Source: an uncultured Pseudomonadales bacterium
GTDB taxonomy: Bacteria; Pseudomonadota; Gammaproteobacteria; Pseudomonadales; Azotimanducaceae
DNA: 64,000 nt
NCBI GenBank assembly: GCA_951813295.1
Contig: CATOTI010000002.1
Span: 2,738,522 to 2,802,521 of the forward strand
Reading direction: 5' to 3'
Numbering within the stretch: position 1 is the first letter of the stretch; each line of letters opens with the position of its first letter. Position numbers and translations under genes: made by a program. The notes under the pieces were generated by a model. The model made no database searches, was not told where the DNA came from, and worked only from the letters and a program-made list of their open reading frames with translations. Shown piece by piece: positions 14,720-24,606 of this stretch.

Positions 14720-15328
14720 ATGAGTTTGTCGGTGGCGTCGACGAACGGCTCGAACGTCGAGGTTTCGGAAGCCGCGTTCGGTCGAGAGTTCAACGAAGCG
14801 CTCGTGCATCAGGTCGTCGTCGCGTACATGGCGGGCGCGCGGGCTGGTACGAAAGCACAGAAAACGCGTTCGGACGTGCGTGGCGGTGGTCGCAAGCCCT
14901 GGCGCCAGAAAGGCACGGGCAACGCGCGTGCGGGCACGATTCGAAGTCCGCTCTGGCGCGGCGGCGGTCGGGCGTTTGCGGCGCGCCCGCGCAATCACGG
15001 CCAGAAGGTCAATCGCAAGATGTACCGCGGTGCATTGCAGTGCATCTTGTCGGAACTGATCCGTCAGGACCGTCTGGTCGCGACGGACTCCATCGACCTC
15101 GATGCGCCGAAGACGAAAGCGCTCGTGGCCAAGCTCAATGACCTGGCACTCGACAACGTGCTGATCGTGGCCGACAACGCCAACGAAAACGTCTATCTCG
15201 CGGCGCGCAACCTCAAAGGTGTCGACGTTCGCGATACGAGTGGGATCGACCCCGTCTGCTTGCTCAGCCACGAGAAGGTGCTGATCACGATCGATGCGCT
15301 GAAATCGATCGAGGAGGAGCTCACGTGA
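14720..15328 (+). CDS. rplD: 50S ribosomal protein L4
   Basis: L4 lines the nascent peptide tunnel and in E. coli also represses the S10 operon at transcription and translation. The 202-aa protein has the tunnel-loop motif [18 protein letters not shown] and the [12 protein letters not shown] segment. The ATG directly follows the rplC TAG stop, and the last 4 nt overlap rplW (GTGA). If this organism uses L4 feedback, the leaders before rpsJ or rplC are the candidate targets. Confidence 0.97.
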   Translation: MSLSVASTNGSNVEVSEAAFGREFNEALVHQVVVAYMAGARAGTKAQKTRSDVRGGGRKPWRQKGTGNARAGTIRSPLWRGGGRAFAARPRNHGQKVNRKMYRGALQCILSELIRQDRLVATDSIDLDAPKTKALVAKLNDLALDNVLIVADNANENVYLAARNLKGVDVRDTSGIDPVCLLSHEKVLITIDALKSIEEELT

Positions 15329-15627
15329 ACGAAGAACGTCTGTATACCGTTCTCGTCGAGCCGCATATCTCCGAAAAGGCGACAGTGATTGGCGATCTTT
15401 CCAATCAGTACGTCTTCAAGGTCGCGGTCGATGCGACTAAGCGGGAGATCAAGGAAGCGGTCGAGCGACTGTTCTCCGTCGATGTCGTGTCGGTCTCGAC
15501 GCTGAACGTCAAAGGCAAAGTAAAGCGGAACTTCCGGGGTGGGGTTTCGCGATTCAAGAATTGGAAGAAGGCGTATGTCCGCGTCGCCGAAGGGCAGGAC
15601 ATCGACTTCATGGCGGCGGAGGGCTAG
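15325..15627 (+). CDS. rplW: 50S ribosomal protein L23
   Basis: L23 sits at the tunnel exit and docks trigger factor, SRP and SecYEG. It is 100 aa, the normal length, beginning at GTG 15325 in a GTGA overlap with the rplD stop, a translational coupling pattern. The segment [19 protein letters not shown] and the C-terminal NWKKAYVRV are conserved. It is followed after 3 nt by rplB. Confidence 0.97.
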   Translation: MNEERLYTVLVEPHISEKATVIGDLSNQYVFKVAVDATKREIKEAVERLFSVDVVSVSTLNVKGKVKRNFRGGVSRFKNWKKAYVRVAEGQDIDFMAAEG

Positions 15628-15630
15628 ACG

Positions 15631-16461
15631 ATGCCGGTCGTTAAAACCAAACCGACATCACCGGGACGCCGATTCGTCGTCAAGGTCGTCGATCCGACGC
15701 TGCACAAGGGTACGCCCTACAAGCCGCTGATCGAGCCGCAGTCGAAGTCGGGTGGTCGCAACTCGGGTGGCCGCATTACGACGCGGCATCGCGGTGGTGG
15801 TCACAAACAGCACTATCGGAAGATCGATTTCCGGCGCAATAAGGACGGCATTTCGGCCGTTGTCGAGCGCCTGGAGTACGACCCGAACCGCACCGCCCAC
15901 ATCGCGCTCCTGCGCTATGCCGACGGCGAGCGACGCTACATTCTCGCGCCGCGCGGCGTCTCCGCCGGTGACGAGCTGATGTCGGGTTCGAGCTCTGCCA
16001 TTCGTCCCGGCAACGCGATGGAACTGCGCAACATTCCGGTTGGTAGCGTGATCCACGGTGTGGAACTGAAGCCCGGCAAAGGTGCGCAGATTGCGCGTAG
16101 CGCTGGCGCATCGTGCCAGCTCGTCGCGCGTGAGGGTGCGTATGCGACGCTCCGGCTCCGGTCGGGCGAAATGCGCCGGGTGCTCTCCGAATGTCGTGCG
16201 ACGCTCGGCGAAGTCGGCAACACGGAACACAGCCTCCGGTCGCTCGGTAAGGCGGGCGCCAAGCGATGGCGTGGCGTACGCCCGACGGTTCGGGGCGTGG
16301 CGATGAACCCGGTCGATCATCCGCACGGCGGTGGCGAGGGACGGACGTCCGGTGGGCGCCATCCGGTGAGCCCGACCGGTGTACCGACCAAGGGACATAA
16401 AACCCGCAAGAACAAGCGAACGGACAAGCTGATCGTTCGCCGGCGTGGAGGTAGGAGATAA
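15631..16461 (+). CDS. rplB: 50S ribosomal protein L2
   Basis: L2 is needed for subunit association and peptidyl transferase assembly. It is 276 aa. The [10 protein letters not shown]-terminus, [19 protein letters not shown] and the essential histidine region [13 protein letters not shown] are intact, as is the basic tail ending RRRGGRR. It lies 3 nt after rplW and 2 nt before rpsS, within the S10 operon. Confidence 0.98.
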   Translation: MPVVKTKPTSPGRRFVVKVVDPTLHKGTPYKPLIEPQSKSGGRNSGGRITTRHRGGGHKQHYRKIDFRRNKDGISAVVERLEYDPNRTAHIALLRYADGERRYILAPRGVSAGDELMSGSSSAIRPGNAMELRNIPVGSVIHGVELKPGKGAQIARSAGASCQLVAREGAYATLRLRSGEMRRVLSECRATLGEVGNTEHSLRSLGKAGAKRWRGVRPTVRGVAMNPVDHPHGGGEGRTSGGRHPVSPTGVPTKGHKTRKNKRTDKLIVRRRGGRR

Positions 16462-16463
16462 CG

Positions 16464-16739
16464 ATGCCCCGATCGCTACACAAAGGGCCGTTCGTTGATC
16501 TGCCCCTCATGAAGAAGGTCAGCGAAGCGTCGGCGAACAACGACAAGCGGCCGATCAAGACCTGGTCACGTCGGTCGATGATCCTGCCCGACATGGTGGG
16601 ATTGACGATCGCGGTGCATAACGGACGCCAGCATGTGCCGGTGTTCGTCTCCGAAGACATGGTTGGCCACAAACTCGGCGAGTTTGCGCCGACGCGTACC
16701 TATCGCGGACACGCGGCCGACCGTAAGGCGCGGCGTTAG
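16464..16739 (+). CDS. rpsS: 30S ribosomal protein S19
   Basis: S19 binds 16S rRNA in the 30S head with S13 and contacts the A-site tRNA region. The 91-aa product starts [12 protein letters not shown], and carries [16 protein letters not shown] and [12 protein letters not shown], all family hallmarks. It sits 2 nt after rplB and its TAG stop is immediately followed by the rplV region. Nothing unusual seen. Confidence 0.98.
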   Translation: MPRSLHKGPFVDLPLMKKVSEASANNDKRPIKTWSRRSMILPDMVGLTIAVHNGRQHVPVFVSEDMVGHKLGEFAPTRTYRGHAADRKARR

Positions 16740-16748
16740 GTGGCGACG

Positions 16749-17084
16749 ATGCAAGTTAGTGCGACCGCTAAGCGGCTGCGAATCTCGCCGCAGAAAGCCC
16801 GACTCGTCGTTGACCAGGTGCGCGGCAAACAGGTCGGTGATGCGCTCGATATCCTGAGCTTCAGCACGCAGAAAGGCGCGTTTCTGGTGCGCAAGGTGCT
16901 CGAGTCCGCGATCGCGAACGCCGAGAACAACGAGGGTGCGGATATCGATGAACTCAAGGTTCACGAAATTTTCGTGAACGAAGGGGTAACGATGAAGCGC
17001 ACGCGTGCGAGAGCCCGAGGCCGAGGGGCGCGCATCTTCAAGAGAACGAGTCACGTCACGGTGACCGTGACGGACGAGGCATAA
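16749..17084 (+). CDS. rplV: 50S ribosomal protein L22
   Basis: L22 spans the 50S subunit and forms part of the exit tunnel with L4. I choose ATG 16749 ([20 protein letters not shown], 111 aa) because AGGTGG lies 5 nt upstream and relatives are 110 aa long. A GTG at 16740, directly after the rpsS stop, would add three residues. The beta-hairpin end [18 protein letters not shown] is conserved. rpsC follows after 2 nt. Confidence 0.95.
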   Translation: MQVSATAKRLRISPQKARLVVDQVRGKQVGDALDILSFSTQKGAFLVRKVLESAIANAENNEGADIDELKVHEIFVNEGVTMKRTRARARGRGARIFKRTSHVTVTVTDEA

Positions 17085-17086
17085 CG

Positions 17087-17746
17087 ATGGGTCAGAAAGT
17101 CAATCCGAACGGGATGCGCCTAGGCATCGTCAAGGAGCACACCTCCGTTTGGTATGCGGACAAGACGCAGTATTCCGAATATCTCCTGAACGACTTGCAG
17201 GTGCGTGAGTATCTGCGCGATCGGCTCTCGCAAGCGTCGGTGAGCAGGATCGATATTCAGCGTCCGGCGCAAACAGCGCGAATAACGATTCATACCGCTC
17301 GCCCGGGTATCGTCATCGGCAAGAAGGGCGAGGACGTCGAGCGCCTACGGGGTCAGCTCAGTCGCATCATGGGCGTGCCGGTTCACGTCAACGTCGAAGA
17401 GATTCGCAAGCCCGAGATCGATGCACTGCTGGTCGCACAGAACGTCGCGCAGCAGCTCGAGCGTCGCGTGCAATTTCGTCGTGCGATGCGCCGGGTGATT
17501 CAGAACGCCATGCGCCTCGGTGCGAAGGGCATCAAAGTCCGCGTGGCAGGACGCCTCGGTGGCGCCGAGATCGCGCGCTCGGAGACGTATTCCGAAGGTC
17601 GCGTACCGCTGCACACGTTGCGTGCGGATATCGACTACGCAACCGCGGAGGCGAAGACGACGTACGGGATCCTCGGCATCAAAGTCTGGATCTTCAAAGG
17701 GGAAATCATCGGTCAGGACGCGGAAGCGGCGAACGCGCCCGCTTGA
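17087..17746 (+). CDS. rpsC: 30S ribosomal protein S3
   Basis: S3 lies at the mRNA entry channel and contributes helicase activity of the 30S subunit. The 219-aa protein has the KH-type motif [16 protein letters not shown] and the C-terminal domain [14 protein letters not shown] and [14 protein letters not shown]. Start [14 protein letters not shown] is the family N-terminus. It is 2 nt after rplV and 36 nt before rplP. No anomaly. Confidence 0.98.
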   Translation: MGQKVNPNGMRLGIVKEHTSVWYADKTQYSEYLLNDLQVREYLRDRLSQASVSRIDIQRPAQTARITIHTARPGIVIGKKGEDVERLRGQLSRIMGVPVHVNVEEIRKPEIDALLVAQNVAQQLERRVQFRRAMRRVIQNAMRLGAKGIKVRVAGRLGGAEIARSETYSEGRVPLHTLRADIDYATAEAKTTYGILGIKVWIFKGEIIGQDAEAANAPA

Positions 17747-17782
17747 GATCGACGAGTACGGATTGGAACTTAGGCACTAAGA

Positions 17783-18196
17783 ATGCTTCAGCCGAAAAGA
17801 ACAAAATTTAGAAAGCAGCAGAAAGGCCGCAATCGCGGCTTGGCTGATCGTGGTAGCCGCGTGAGCTTCGGTGAGTACGGCCTGAAGGCTGTCGGTCGTG
17901 GGCGCATGACGGCTCGCCAGATCGAAGCCGGTCGTCGCGCCATGACGAGAAAGATTCGCCGTGGCGGGAAGATCTGGATCCGCGTCTTCCCCGACAAGCC
18001 AATCACGAAAAAACCGCTCGAGGTTCGTCAGGGCAAGGGCAAGGGCGCGGTCGAGTACTGGGTCGCCCTCATCCAGCCGGGCCGAGTGCTCTACGAGATG
18101 GAAGGGGTATCCGAGGATCTGGCGCGTGAGGCGTTGACCTTGGCGGCCGCGAAGCTTCCGTTCCCGACGGTGTTCGTCAAGCGGACGGCGATGTGA
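17783..18196 (+). CDS. rplP: 50S ribosomal protein L16
   Basis: L16 assembles late and helps position A-site tRNA. It is 137 aa: [19 protein letters not shown] at the start, then ITARQIE-like [15 protein letters not shown] and [14 protein letters not shown]. The arginine within [12 protein letters not shown] is the region hydroxylated by YcfD in E. coli relatives. The stop overlaps the start of rpmC (TGATG). Confidence 0.97.
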   Translation: MLQPKRTKFRKQQKGRNRGLADRGSRVSFGEYGLKAVGRGRMTARQIEAGRRAMTRKIRRGGKIWIRVFPDKPITKKPLEVRQGKGKGAVEYWVALIQPGRVLYEMEGVSEDLAREALTLAAAKLPFPTVFVKRTAM

Positions 18197-18390
18197 TGGA
18201 AAGCGCGGAACTACGAGAAAAATCGGTTGAGGAGCTCGAGGGCGAGCTCATTCGCCTGCGCCGCGAGCAGTTCAACCTCCGGATGCAGCGGGCGAGCGAC
18301 CAGCTACCGCAGACGCATCTCCTCAGAGAGACGAAGAAAGATATCGCCCGCGTGAAAACGCTCATGCGCGAGAAGAGATCGAATGGCTGA
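18196..18390 (+). CDS. rpmC: 50S ribosomal protein L29
   Basis: L29 is a small helical protein at the tunnel exit near L23. ATG 18196 overlaps the last base of the rplP stop and gives [18 protein letters not shown], 64 aa, the usual length; GTG 18193 would add one residue. The [20 protein letters not shown] segment is typical. Its last 8 nt overlap rpsQ. Confidence 0.95.
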   Translation: MESAELREKSVEELEGELIRLRREQFNLRMQRASDQLPQTHLLRETKKDIARVKTLMREKRSNG

Positions 18391-18697
18391 AGTACAGACA
18401 GAGGAAACCGTTCCGGCGAGCGAAGACGCCCCCGTGAGCGAAGAAAAGAACAAGCGCACCGTAACCGGCGTTGTGGTGTCGGCTAAGCCGAACAAGACCA
18501 TTACCGTGCGCATCGAGCGTCGAGTGAAGCATCCCATCTACGGGAAGTTCATCCGCCGTTCCACGAAGTTGCACGCGCACGACGAATCGAACGACGCGCG
18601 AGAGGGCGACACGGTATCGATCGTCGAGTGTCGGCCCATTTCAAAGACCAAGGCGTGGACGTTGTCGTCCATCGTCGAACGCGCTAGCGGGGCTTGA
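18383..18697 (+). CDS. rpsQ: 30S ribosomal protein S17 with acidic N-terminal extension
   Basis: S17 binds 16S rRNA helices early in 30S assembly. The core ([20 protein letters not shown], then VKHPIYGKF and [13 protein letters not shown]) is complete. The protein is 104 aa against 84 in E. coli because it has about 17 extra residues at the N-terminus, rich in Glu ([20 protein letters not shown]). The start ATG overlaps rpmC by 8 nt; no later ATG precedes the core, so the extension is probably translated. Confidence 0.95.
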   Translation: MAEVQTEETVPASEDAPVSEEKNKRTVTGVVVSAKPNKTITVRIERRVKHPIYGKFIRRSTKLHAHDESNDAREGDTVSIVECRPISKTKAWTLSSIVERASGA

Positions 18698-18698
18698 G

Positions 18699-19067
18699 AT
18701 GATCCAGTCGGAGACCATGCTCGACATCGCCGACAACAGCGGTGCTCGTCGAGTGCAGTGCATCAAGGTGTTGGGCGGTTCGCACCGTCGCTACGCCGGG
18801 ATCGGTGACGTGATCAAGGTCACGATCAAAGAAGCGATCCCCCGAGGTCGCGTGCGCAAAGGCCAGGTGATGAACGCTGTGGTCGTGCGGACCAAGAAAG
18901 GTGTCCGTCGGCCGGACGGATCGCTGATCCGGTTCGATCAGAATGCGGCTGTTTTGTTGAACCAGCAGCTGCAACCCGTCGGGACGCGGATCTTCGGACC
19001 GGTCACGCGGGAGCTACGGACCGAGAACTTCATGCGAATCATCTCGCTCGCGCCGGAAGTGCTCTGA
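18699..19067 (+). CDS. rplN: 50S ribosomal protein L14
   Basis: L14 lies at the subunit interface and binds 16S helix 14 and the silencing factor RsfS, whose gene is also in this window (39330). It is 122 aa with [20 protein letters not shown] at the start and the [20 protein letters not shown] motif. First gene of the spc-type set, 1 nt after rpsQ, with no separate promoter seen. Confidence 0.98.
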   Translation: MIQSETMLDIADNSGARRVQCIKVLGGSHRRYAGIGDVIKVTIKEAIPRGRVRKGQVMNAVVVRTKKGVRRPDGSLIRFDQNAAVLLNQQLQPVGTRIFGPVTRELRTENFMRIISLAPEVL

Positions 19068-19074
19068 GGAAGTT

Positions 19075-19389
19075 ATGCGGAAGATTCGAAAAGACGACGA
19101 AGTCATCGTGATCGCGGGGCGTGACCGCGGCAAACGCGGTGATGTGCTGCGTATCTTGCCGAACGGCAAGCTGCTCGTTGGCGGCGTCAACATGGTGAAA
19201 AAGAACGTACGCGCGAACCCGCAGATGAACGAACCGGGCGGCATCAACGATATCGAAGCGCCGATCGACATCTCGAACATCGCGATTTTCAACCCCGACT
19301 CGAACCAAGCGGACCGGGTCGGTATCCGTGAAGAAGACGGCAAGCGCGTTCGCTTCTTCAAGTCGACGAACGAGTTGATCGACGAATGA
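19075..19389 (+). CDS. rplX: 50S ribosomal protein L24
   Basis: L24 starts 50S assembly by binding the 5' end of 23S rRNA. It is 104 aa with a KOW motif ([20 protein letters not shown]) at residues about 6-25 and [12 protein letters not shown]. It begins 7 nt after rplN and overlaps rplE by 4 nt (ATGA), so translation is coupled. Confidence 0.97.
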   Translation: MRKIRKDDEVIVIAGRDRGKRGDVLRILPNGKLLVGGVNMVKKNVRANPQMNEPGGINDIEAPIDISNIAIFNPDSNQADRVGIREEDGKRVRFFKSTNELIDE

Positions 19390-19928
19390 CCCCGAGACTC
19401 CAAGAGAAGTATCGCAACGAGATCCATCCGGCGCTGTTGAGTGAGCTCAACTACGCAAGCGCGATGGAAGTCCCTCGTATCTCGAAAGTTACGCTCAATA
19501 TGGGCGTCGGTGACGCGGTCGGTGATCGTAAGATCATGGACAACGCGGTGAGTGATTTGACCCTGATCGCGGGCCAGAAACCGATCGTCACGAATGCGCG
19601 TAAGTCGGAAGCTGGATTCAAGATCCGCGAAGGCTGGCCGATCGGCTGCAAGGTCACGCTGCGCCGCGCGCGGATGTACGAATTCCTCGATCGGTTGATC
19701 GGGATCGCGATTCCGCGGATGCGGGATTTCCGAGGCCTCAATCCCCGGTCGTTCGACGGTCGCGGGAACTTCTCCATGGGAGTGACCGAACAGATCATCT
19801 TCCCGGAGATCGACTACGACCAGATCGACAAGATCCGCGGACTCGACGTCACCGTGACGACGACGGCAAAAACGAACGAAGAGGGCCTCGCACTGCTGCG
19901 GGCCTTCAACTTCCCCTTCAGGAACTAA
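19386..19928 (+). CDS. rplE: 50S ribosomal protein L5
   Basis: L5 binds 5S rRNA in the central protuberance and contacts P-site tRNA. The 180-aa protein shows [36 protein letters not shown] and [19 protein letters not shown]. The ATG lies in an ATGA overlap with rplX. rpsN follows after 17 nt. Ordinary in length and sequence. Confidence 0.98.
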   Translation: MTPRLQEKYRNEIHPALLSELNYASAMEVPRISKVTLNMGVGDAVGDRKIMDNAVSDLTLIAGQKPIVTNARKSEAGFKIREGWPIGCKVTLRRARMYEFLDRLIGIAIPRMRDFRGLNPRSFDGRGNFSMGVTEQIIFPEIDYDQIDKIRGLDVTVTTTAKTNEEGLALLRAFNFPFRN

Positions 19929-19945
19929 GCCCTCCAGGAACAAAA

Positions 19946-20251
19946 ATGGCGAAAGTCTCCATGTTGGAGCGCGAGAAGAAGCGCGCTAAAACGGTTAAGA
20001 AATACGCGGCGAAACGTGCGGCGTTGAAGACCATCGTGAACGATCGCAACGCGAGCGAAGACGAGCGTTGGGAAGCGCAGCTCGCGCTGCAGAAGCTGCC
20101 CCGGGACGCGAGTCCCGTGCGCCAGCAACGCCGCTGTGGCCAGACCGGTCGACCTCACGCGGTGTACCGAAAATTCGGCCTCGCGCGGACGAAACTCCGC
20201 GAAGCGGCCATGCGTGGCGATGTGCCGGGCCTAGTGAAGTCGAGCTGGTAA
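19946..20251 (+). CDS. rpsN: 30S ribosomal protein S14 (zinc-free form)
   Basis: S14 is a late-binding protein of the 30S head. This is the long form (101 aa) with no CxxC pairs; the only cysteine is in [20 protein letters not shown]. The zinc-free type is the usual gammaproteobacterial one. It starts [15 protein letters not shown] and ends LVKSSW. rpsH starts 2 nt after its stop. Confidence 0.97.
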   Translation: MAKVSMLEREKKRAKTVKKYAAKRAALKTIVNDRNASEDERWEAQLALQKLPRDASPVRQQRRCGQTGRPHAVYRKFGLARTKLREAAMRGDVPGLVKSSW

Positions 20252-20253
20252 CG

Positions 20254-20646
20254 ATGAGTTTGCAAGATCCCATTTCCGATATGTTGACGCGCATCCGCAA
20301 CGCCCAGCGAGCTGGTCATGCGTCGGTCGCGATGCCGAGTTCGAACGCGAAAGTCGCGATTCTGAAAGTGCTCCTCGACGAGGGCTTCATCGGTGAGTAC
20401 GCCGTCTCCGAAGGCGCAAAGCCGGACGTCTCGATCAACCTCAAGTATCACGAGGGCCAACCCGTGATCGAGGAGATCAAGCGGGTGAGCCGACCGGGGT
20501 TGCGGATCTACAAACAGGCAGGCGATTTGCCGACGGTTCGAAGCGGGCTGGGTGTCGCGATCGTCAGCACGGATCGCGGCGTCATGACGGATCGTGCCGC
20601 ACGACGGGCAGAAGTCGGCGGCGAAGTCCTTTGTACGGTGTTTTGA
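20254..20646 (+). CDS. rpsH: 30S ribosomal protein S8
   Basis: S8 binds the central domain of 16S rRNA and in E. coli represses the spc operon by binding the rplE mRNA start. ATG 20254 gives [20 protein letters not shown] and 130 aa. The frame is open upstream into rpsN, but those codons overlap that gene and are not conserved. The C-terminal [20 protein letters not shown] is typical. Confidence 0.97.
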   Translation: MSLQDPISDMLTRIRNAQRAGHASVAMPSSNAKVAILKVLLDEGFIGEYAVSEGAKPDVSINLKYHEGQPVIEEIKRVSRPGLRIYKQAGDLPTVRSGLGVAIVSTDRGVMTDRAARRAEVGGEVLCTVF

Positions 20647-20649
20647 TCG

Positions 20650-21195
20650 ATGTCTCGAGTAGCAAACAGTCCGATCGCGGTGCCCGATGGTGTCGAAGTC
20701 ACGCTGAGCGGTGACGGCGACGCGGTGACCGTCAATGTCAAAGGCGCTAAAGGGTCGGCGTCGCTCAACCTGGTGCCGACGGTCGAGGTCAGTCAAGAAG
20801 ACAACGTGTTGTCGGTTCGGGCGCGCGCGAACGGTCGGGAAGCGAAGGCGCTCGCCGGCACGACACGTTCGCTCGTCAACAACATGGTGATCGGTGTTTC
20901 GGCCGGATTCGAGAAACGGCTTCAGTTGCAGGGCGTCGGCTATCGAGCCCAGGCCCAGGGCAAACGGTTGAATCTGCAGCTCGGGTTCTCCCACCCGATC
21001 GATTACGAGCTCCCGGAAGGAATCGAAGTCCAGACGCCAAGCCAGACGGAAATCATCGTCACGGGCGTCGACAAGCAACTGGTCGGCCAGGTTTCGGCTG
21101 AGATCCGTGCGTTCCGCCCGCCCGAGCCTTACAAGGGCAAGGGCGTTCGTTATGCCGGCGAACGGGTACGGCGTAAAGAAGCCAAGAAGAAGTAA
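20650..21195 (+). CDS. rplF: 50S ribosomal protein L6
   Basis: L6 lies near the factor-binding site of the 50S subunit. The 181-aa protein starts [17 protein letters not shown] and has the two alpha-beta domains; the second contains [20 protein letters not shown] and [17 protein letters not shown]. It is 3 nt downstream of rpsH. Normal length. Confidence 0.98.
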   Translation: MSRVANSPIAVPDGVEVTLSGDGDAVTVNVKGAKGSASLNLVPTVEVSQEDNVLSVRARANGREAKALAGTTRSLVNNMVIGVSAGFEKRLQLQGVGYRAQAQGKRLNLQLGFSHPIDYELPEGIEVQTPSQTEIIVTGVDKQLVGQVSAEIRAFRPPEPYKGKGVRYAGERVRRKEAKKK

Positions 21196-21204
21196 TTACA
21201 GATC

Positions 21205-21561
21205 ATGGACAAGAAAACGAGCCGCATACGCCGCGCGCGCAAGACGCGGATGAAGATCAAAGAGCTCCGTGCAACACGACTGGCCGTGCACCGCACGCCG
21301 CGTCATATGTATGCACAGGTGATTCAGCTCGACGAAAACGGCATGGACAAGATCGTCGCGCAGGCGTCGACACTCGAAGAATCGCTGCGGGCTGGTGCGA
21401 CGGGCAACGTCGATGCCGCAACGAAGATCGGGTCGTTGATCGCGGAACGTGCGAAGGCGGTCGGCGTCGAAGTCGTCGCTTTCGATCGAGGTGGGTTTAA
21501 GTACCACGGGCGCGTCAAGGCTCTGGCCGACGCCGCGCGAGAAGGTGGATTGAAGTTCTGA
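21205..21561 (+). CDS. rplR: 50S ribosomal protein L18
   Basis: L18 binds 5S rRNA together with L5. It is 118 aa: basic N-terminus [18 protein letters not shown], then [15 protein letters not shown] and the C-terminal [20 protein letters not shown]. Situated 9 nt after rplF and 1 nt before rpsE within the spc operon. Confidence 0.98.
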   Translation: MDKKTSRIRRARKTRMKIKELRATRLAVHRTPRHMYAQVIQLDENGMDKIVAQASTLEESLRAGATGNVDAATKIGSLIAERAKAVGVEVVAFDRGGFKYHGRVKALADAAREGGLKF

Positions 21562-21562
21562 T

Positions 21563-22060
21563 ATGGCATACGACGAGATCAAAGAAGAAGGCCTCCTAGA
21601 GAAGCTGGTTCAGGTCAACCGGGTGGCCAAGGTGGTCAAAGGCGGACGTCAGTTCGGCTTCACCGCGTTGACCGTGGTGGGCGACGGCGAGGGCCGGGTC
21701 GGTTACGGCCGCGGGAAGGCGAAGGAAGTACCACTCGCGATCCAGAAGGCGATGCAGGCGGCGCGGCAGAACATGGTCGACGTCGAACTCAACGGCAACA
21801 CGATCTGGTACCCCGTCACGGAACGTCACGGATCGTCGACGGTCTACATGCAGCCGGCGTCGGAAGGTACTGGCGTCATCGCTGGCGACCGGATGCGTGC
21901 CGTTCTCGAAGCGGCGGGTATTCGCAACGTCCTGGCCAAGTGCTACGGCTCGACGAGCCCCGTGAACGTGGTGCAAGCCACCTTCAAGGCGCTGACCCGA
22001 ATGAAATCTCCGCACATGATCGCGGAGAAGCGCGGGATCCCGGTCGAGAACCTGCTCTGA
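21563..22060 (+). CDS. rpsE: 30S ribosomal protein S5
   Basis: S5 contributes to the mRNA entry channel and decoding accuracy. The 165-aa protein has [19 protein letters not shown] and the basic loop [20 protein letters not shown]; spectinomycin-site residues look wild type. The gap to rpmD is unusually long for this operon (108 nt) and contains a 6-bp hairpin. Confidence 0.97.
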   Translation: MAYDEIKEEGLLEKLVQVNRVAKVVKGGRQFGFTALTVVGDGEGRVGYGRGKAKEVPLAIQKAMQAARQNMVDVELNGNTIWYPVTERHGSSTVYMQPASEGTGVIAGDRMRAVLEAAGIRNVLAKCYGSTSPVNVVQATFKALTRMKSPHMIAEKRGIPVENLL

Positions 22061-22121
22061 TGACGAACTCGCCTGGCACCGTAGGGCGCCGGCGTAACGA
22101 AGGAAACGATCGCTGAGAAGT

Positions 22122-22139
22122 CGGCGACATGAATCGCCG
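22122..22139 (+). other. Hairpin in the rpsE-rpmD gap
   Basis: CGGCGA and TCGCCG (22122-22127 with 22134-22139, loop CATGAA) lie 30 nt before rpmD. A GTAGGGCGCCGGCG stretch at 22081 resembles a GTAG-led palindrome but is not a clear copy of the tuf-flanking repeat. Confidence 0.35.
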
Positions 22140-22168
22140 CACGAAGCCGGCGAAATGAAGAGAACGAA

Positions 22169-22366
22169 ATGTCGGAACCAAATGCAGCCCAAAAGGTTCG
22201 GGTGACGCTGGTGAAGTCACCCAACGGGCGCCTGAAGAAGCACAAGGCCTGCGTTCGAGGGCTCGGTCTGCGTCGTATCGGGTCGAGTATCGAACTCGAA
22301 GACACGGCGGCAGTGCGCGGCATGATCAACAAGGTCGACTACCTCCTTCGAGTTGAACGGAGTTAA
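22169..22366 (+). CDS. rpmD: 50S ribosomal protein L30
   Basis: L30 is a small 23S rRNA-binding protein. The 65-aa product begins [20 protein letters not shown] and contains [19 protein letters not shown]. It is a few residues longer at the N-terminus than E. coli L30 (59 aa). GAAC-rich spacing with AGAGAACGAA precedes the ATG. rplO follows after 11 nt. Confidence 0.95.
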   Translation: MSEPNAAQKVRVTLVKSPNGRLKKHKACVRGLGLRRIGSSIELEDTAAVRGMINKVDYLLRVERS

Positions 22367-22377
22367 GGCGAGTTCCC

Positions 22378-23073
22378 ATGCGACTAAATGATCTATCGCC
22401 GGCACCCGGCAGTAAAAAGACCCGTAAACGTGTCGGTCGTGGACCAGCGTCGGGTAACGGAAAAACCGCCGGTCGTGGCCACAAAGGTCAGAAATCCCGT
22501 TCGGGCGGTAATGTTCGACCAGGTTTCGAAGGCGGTCAGTTACCGCTGCAGAAGCGCGTGCCGAAATTCGGTTTCCGATCGCGTATCGGGCTCGTGACCG
22601 AGGAAGTTAGGCTCGGCGAATTGGCCAAGGTCGATGGCGACGTGACGCTCGAGTCACTAGCAGCCGCGAACATCATCAAAAAGGGCACCAAGCGCGCTCG
22701 CATCTTCCTCTCAGGCGGCATCGACCGCGCGGTCGTGGTCCGTGGGATCGCGGTAACGAAAGGTGCTCGTGCGGCGATCGAGGCGCAGGGCGGATCGATC
22801 GAGGCCGAAGCGCCGAAAGCCGAGAAGGCCGCAGAACCGGTCGTTCAGCCGGAGGAACCGGTCGATCAGGCTGAAGAAGCGGTTGATCAGCCGGAGGAAG
22901 CGGTCGCCGTGGCCGATGAAGCGGCGCCTGAAGAAGCCGCCGCTGAAGCCGATGAAGCCGCGCCTGAAGAAGCGCCGACCGCGCAGGACGAAGCGCCCGA
23001 GCAGAGTGCCGAATCGTCCGACGACGACGATTCGAGCACTGACGAATCAGAACAAGGCAGTACGGACGACTAA
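22378..23073 (+). CDS. rplO: 50S ribosomal protein L15 with long acidic tail
   Basis: L15 is a 23S rRNA-binding protein of intermediate assembly. Residues 1-142 are a normal L15 ([39 protein letters not shown], ending [11 protein letters not shown]). Residues about 143-231 form an extra acidic Ala/Glu/Pro/Asp tail with internal repeats ([14 protein letters not shown], two DEAAPEEA) and a final [15 protein letters not shown]. coli L15 is 144 aa, so the tail adds about 60 percent. The frame is continuous into the stop that overlaps the secY ATG by 1 nt, so a sequencing frameshift is unlikely. Confidence 0.95.
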   Translation: MRLNDLSPAPGSKKTRKRVGRGPASGNGKTAGRGHKGQKSRSGGNVRPGFEGGQLPLQKRVPKFGFRSRIGLVTEEVRLGELAKVDGDVTLESLAAANIIKKGTKRARIFLSGGIDRAVVVRGIAVTKGARAAIEAQGGSIEAEAPKAEKAAEPVVQPEEPVDQAEEAVDQPEEAVAVADEAAPEEAAAEADEAAPEEAPTAQDEAPEQSAESSDDDDSSTDESEQGSTDD

Positions 23074-24419
23074 TGGTTTCCACGCCGGGATCACTCGCAG
23101 GATCGGCAGCCGGGCTCTCGGAGCTCCGGAAGCGCCTCCTGTTCGTGTTCTTTGCGTTGCTCGTCTATCGAGTTGGGACCCATATTCCCGTCCCGGGAAT
23201 CAACCCGGACCAGCTGGCGGCACTCTTCGAGTCCCAGCAGGGCGGGATATTCGATCTCTTCAACATGTTTTCGGGCGGCGCGCTCGAACGCATGAGTATT
23301 CTCGCGCTCGGCGTCATGCCGTACATCACCTCCAGCATCATCATGAACCTGCTCACGGCGATGTACCCGGCGTTGAACCAGCTCCGCAAAGAAGGTGAAG
23401 CTGGGCGACGAAAGATCACGCAATACACCCGCTACGGCACAGTGCTCATCGCGCTCATTCAGGGCACGGCACTCACCGGCACCCTGGCCGCGCAAGGACT
23501 TGCGTTGACGCCTGGGATCACGTTCTACGTGGCGGCAATCACATCGCTTGTGACCGGTGCGCTCTTCATGATGTGGCTCGGCGAACAGATCACCGAGCGA
23601 GGTGTCGGTAACGGGATCTCACTTCTGATCTTCTCGAACATCGTCTCGGGCTTCCCGGGCGCGGTCGGCCAGTCGTTCGAAGCCGCGCGTCAGGGCGATA
23701 TCAACATCATTGCGCTGCTGGTCGTGGCGGTGCTCGGCATCATGCTCGTCGGCTTCGTCGTATTCATCGAACGCGGTCAGCGGCGGATCGCCGTCAGCTA
23801 TGCGCGGCGCCAGCAAGGCAATCGCGTCTATCAGGCGCAGCGCTCGGATCTGCCGCTCAAGATCAACATGGCCGGGGTCATTCCGGCGATCTTCGCGTCG
23901 AGCTTATTGCTCGCGCCTGCTTCGATGGCGCAATGGTTCGGTCAGGCACCCAGCATGTCGTGGCTGCAGGACATCGCGCTCGTGCTCTCACCCGGCCAGC
24001 CGCTCTATATTCTGCTCTTCGCCGGCGGGATCGTGTTCTTCAGCTTCTTCTACACGGCGCTGCAGTTCGATTCCCGTGATGTCGCCGACAATTTGAAACG
24101 CCAGGGCGCATACGTCCCGGGAATTCGCCCGGGCCGGCAGACGTCCACCTACATCGACGGGGTCATCACGAGATTGACGCTCTTCGGTTCGATGTACGTC
24201 ACGGCGGTGTGTCTACTGCCGGAATTCATGATCGTCTTCTTCAACATCTCGTTCCAACTGGGCGGAACGTCGATCCTGATTCTCGTCGTGGTTGCGATGG
24301 ACTTCATGTCCCAGGTGCAGTCGCACCTGATGTCGAGCCAGTACGCGAAGCTGATGGAGAAGTCGAACCTCAAGAACTACGGGCGGAATCCGCGTGGCAG
24401 CGGTCCGCGACGACGCTGA
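23073..24419 (+). CDS. secY: Preprotein translocase subunit SecY
   Basis: SecY is the protein-conducting channel of the inner membrane. It is 448 aa with ten hydrophobic segments. Family motifs include YRVGTHIPVPGINPDQL in TM1, EQITERGVGNGISLLIF and QQGNRVYQAQRSDLPLKIN in the C-terminal half. The start ATG overlaps the rplO TAA by one base (TAATG). rpmJ follows 46 nt later, as in the spc operon of E. coli. Confidence 0.98.
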   Translation: MVSTPGSLAGSAAGLSELRKRLLFVFFALLVYRVGTHIPVPGINPDQLAALFESQQGGIFDLFNMFSGGALERMSILALGVMPYITSSIIMNLLTAMYPALNQLRKEGEAGRRKITQYTRYGTVLIALIQGTALTGTLAAQGLALTPGITFYVAAITSLVTGALFMMWLGEQITERGVGNGISLLIFSNIVSGFPGAVGQSFEAARQGDINIIALLVVAVLGIMLVGFVVFIERGQRRIAVSYARRQQGNRVYQAQRSDLPLKINMAGVIPAIFASSLLLAPASMAQWFGQAPSMSWLQDIALVLSPGQPLYILLFAGGIVFFSFFYTALQFDSRDVADNLKRQGAYVPGIRPGRQTSTYIDGVITRLTLFGSMYVTAVCLLPEFMIVFFNISFQLGGTSILILVVVAMDFMSQVQSHLMSSQYAKLMEKSNLKNYGRNPRGSGPRRR

Positions 24420-24465
24420 CGGCTCGCTCGTCGGCCTTTTTGATAACAGCTGAAGAATTCGCACC

Positions 24466-24582
24466 ATGAAAGTTCGGGCGTCCGTCAAGAAAATCTGTAG
24501 GAACTGCAAGATCGTCAAGCGTCGGGGTGTCCTGCGCGTGATCTGCAGCGCGGAACCTCGTCACAAGCAACGCCAAGGCTAG
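24466..24582 (+). CDS. rpmJ: 50S ribosomal protein L36 (zinc-binding form)
   Basis: This 38-aa gene encodes [14 protein letters not shown] followed by [13 protein letters not shown] and PRHKQRQG. The C11-x2-C14, C27 and H32 ligands make it the zinc-binding (C+) form. L36 is the smallest 50S protein and binds 23S rRNA near L6. It lies between secY and rpsM, its normal place. Confidence 0.95.
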   Translation: MKVRASVKKICRNCKIVKRRGVLRVICSAEPRHKQRQG

Positions 24583-24606
24583 CGTCAGGGAAGGTAAGGA
24601 AAAGCA

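Noticed and set aside
22081..22094. GTAGGGCGCCGGCG in the rpsE-rpmD gap as another copy of the tuf repeat
   Set aside because: It has GTAG and a short palindrome but lacks the A and B stems and the linker; too short to claim.
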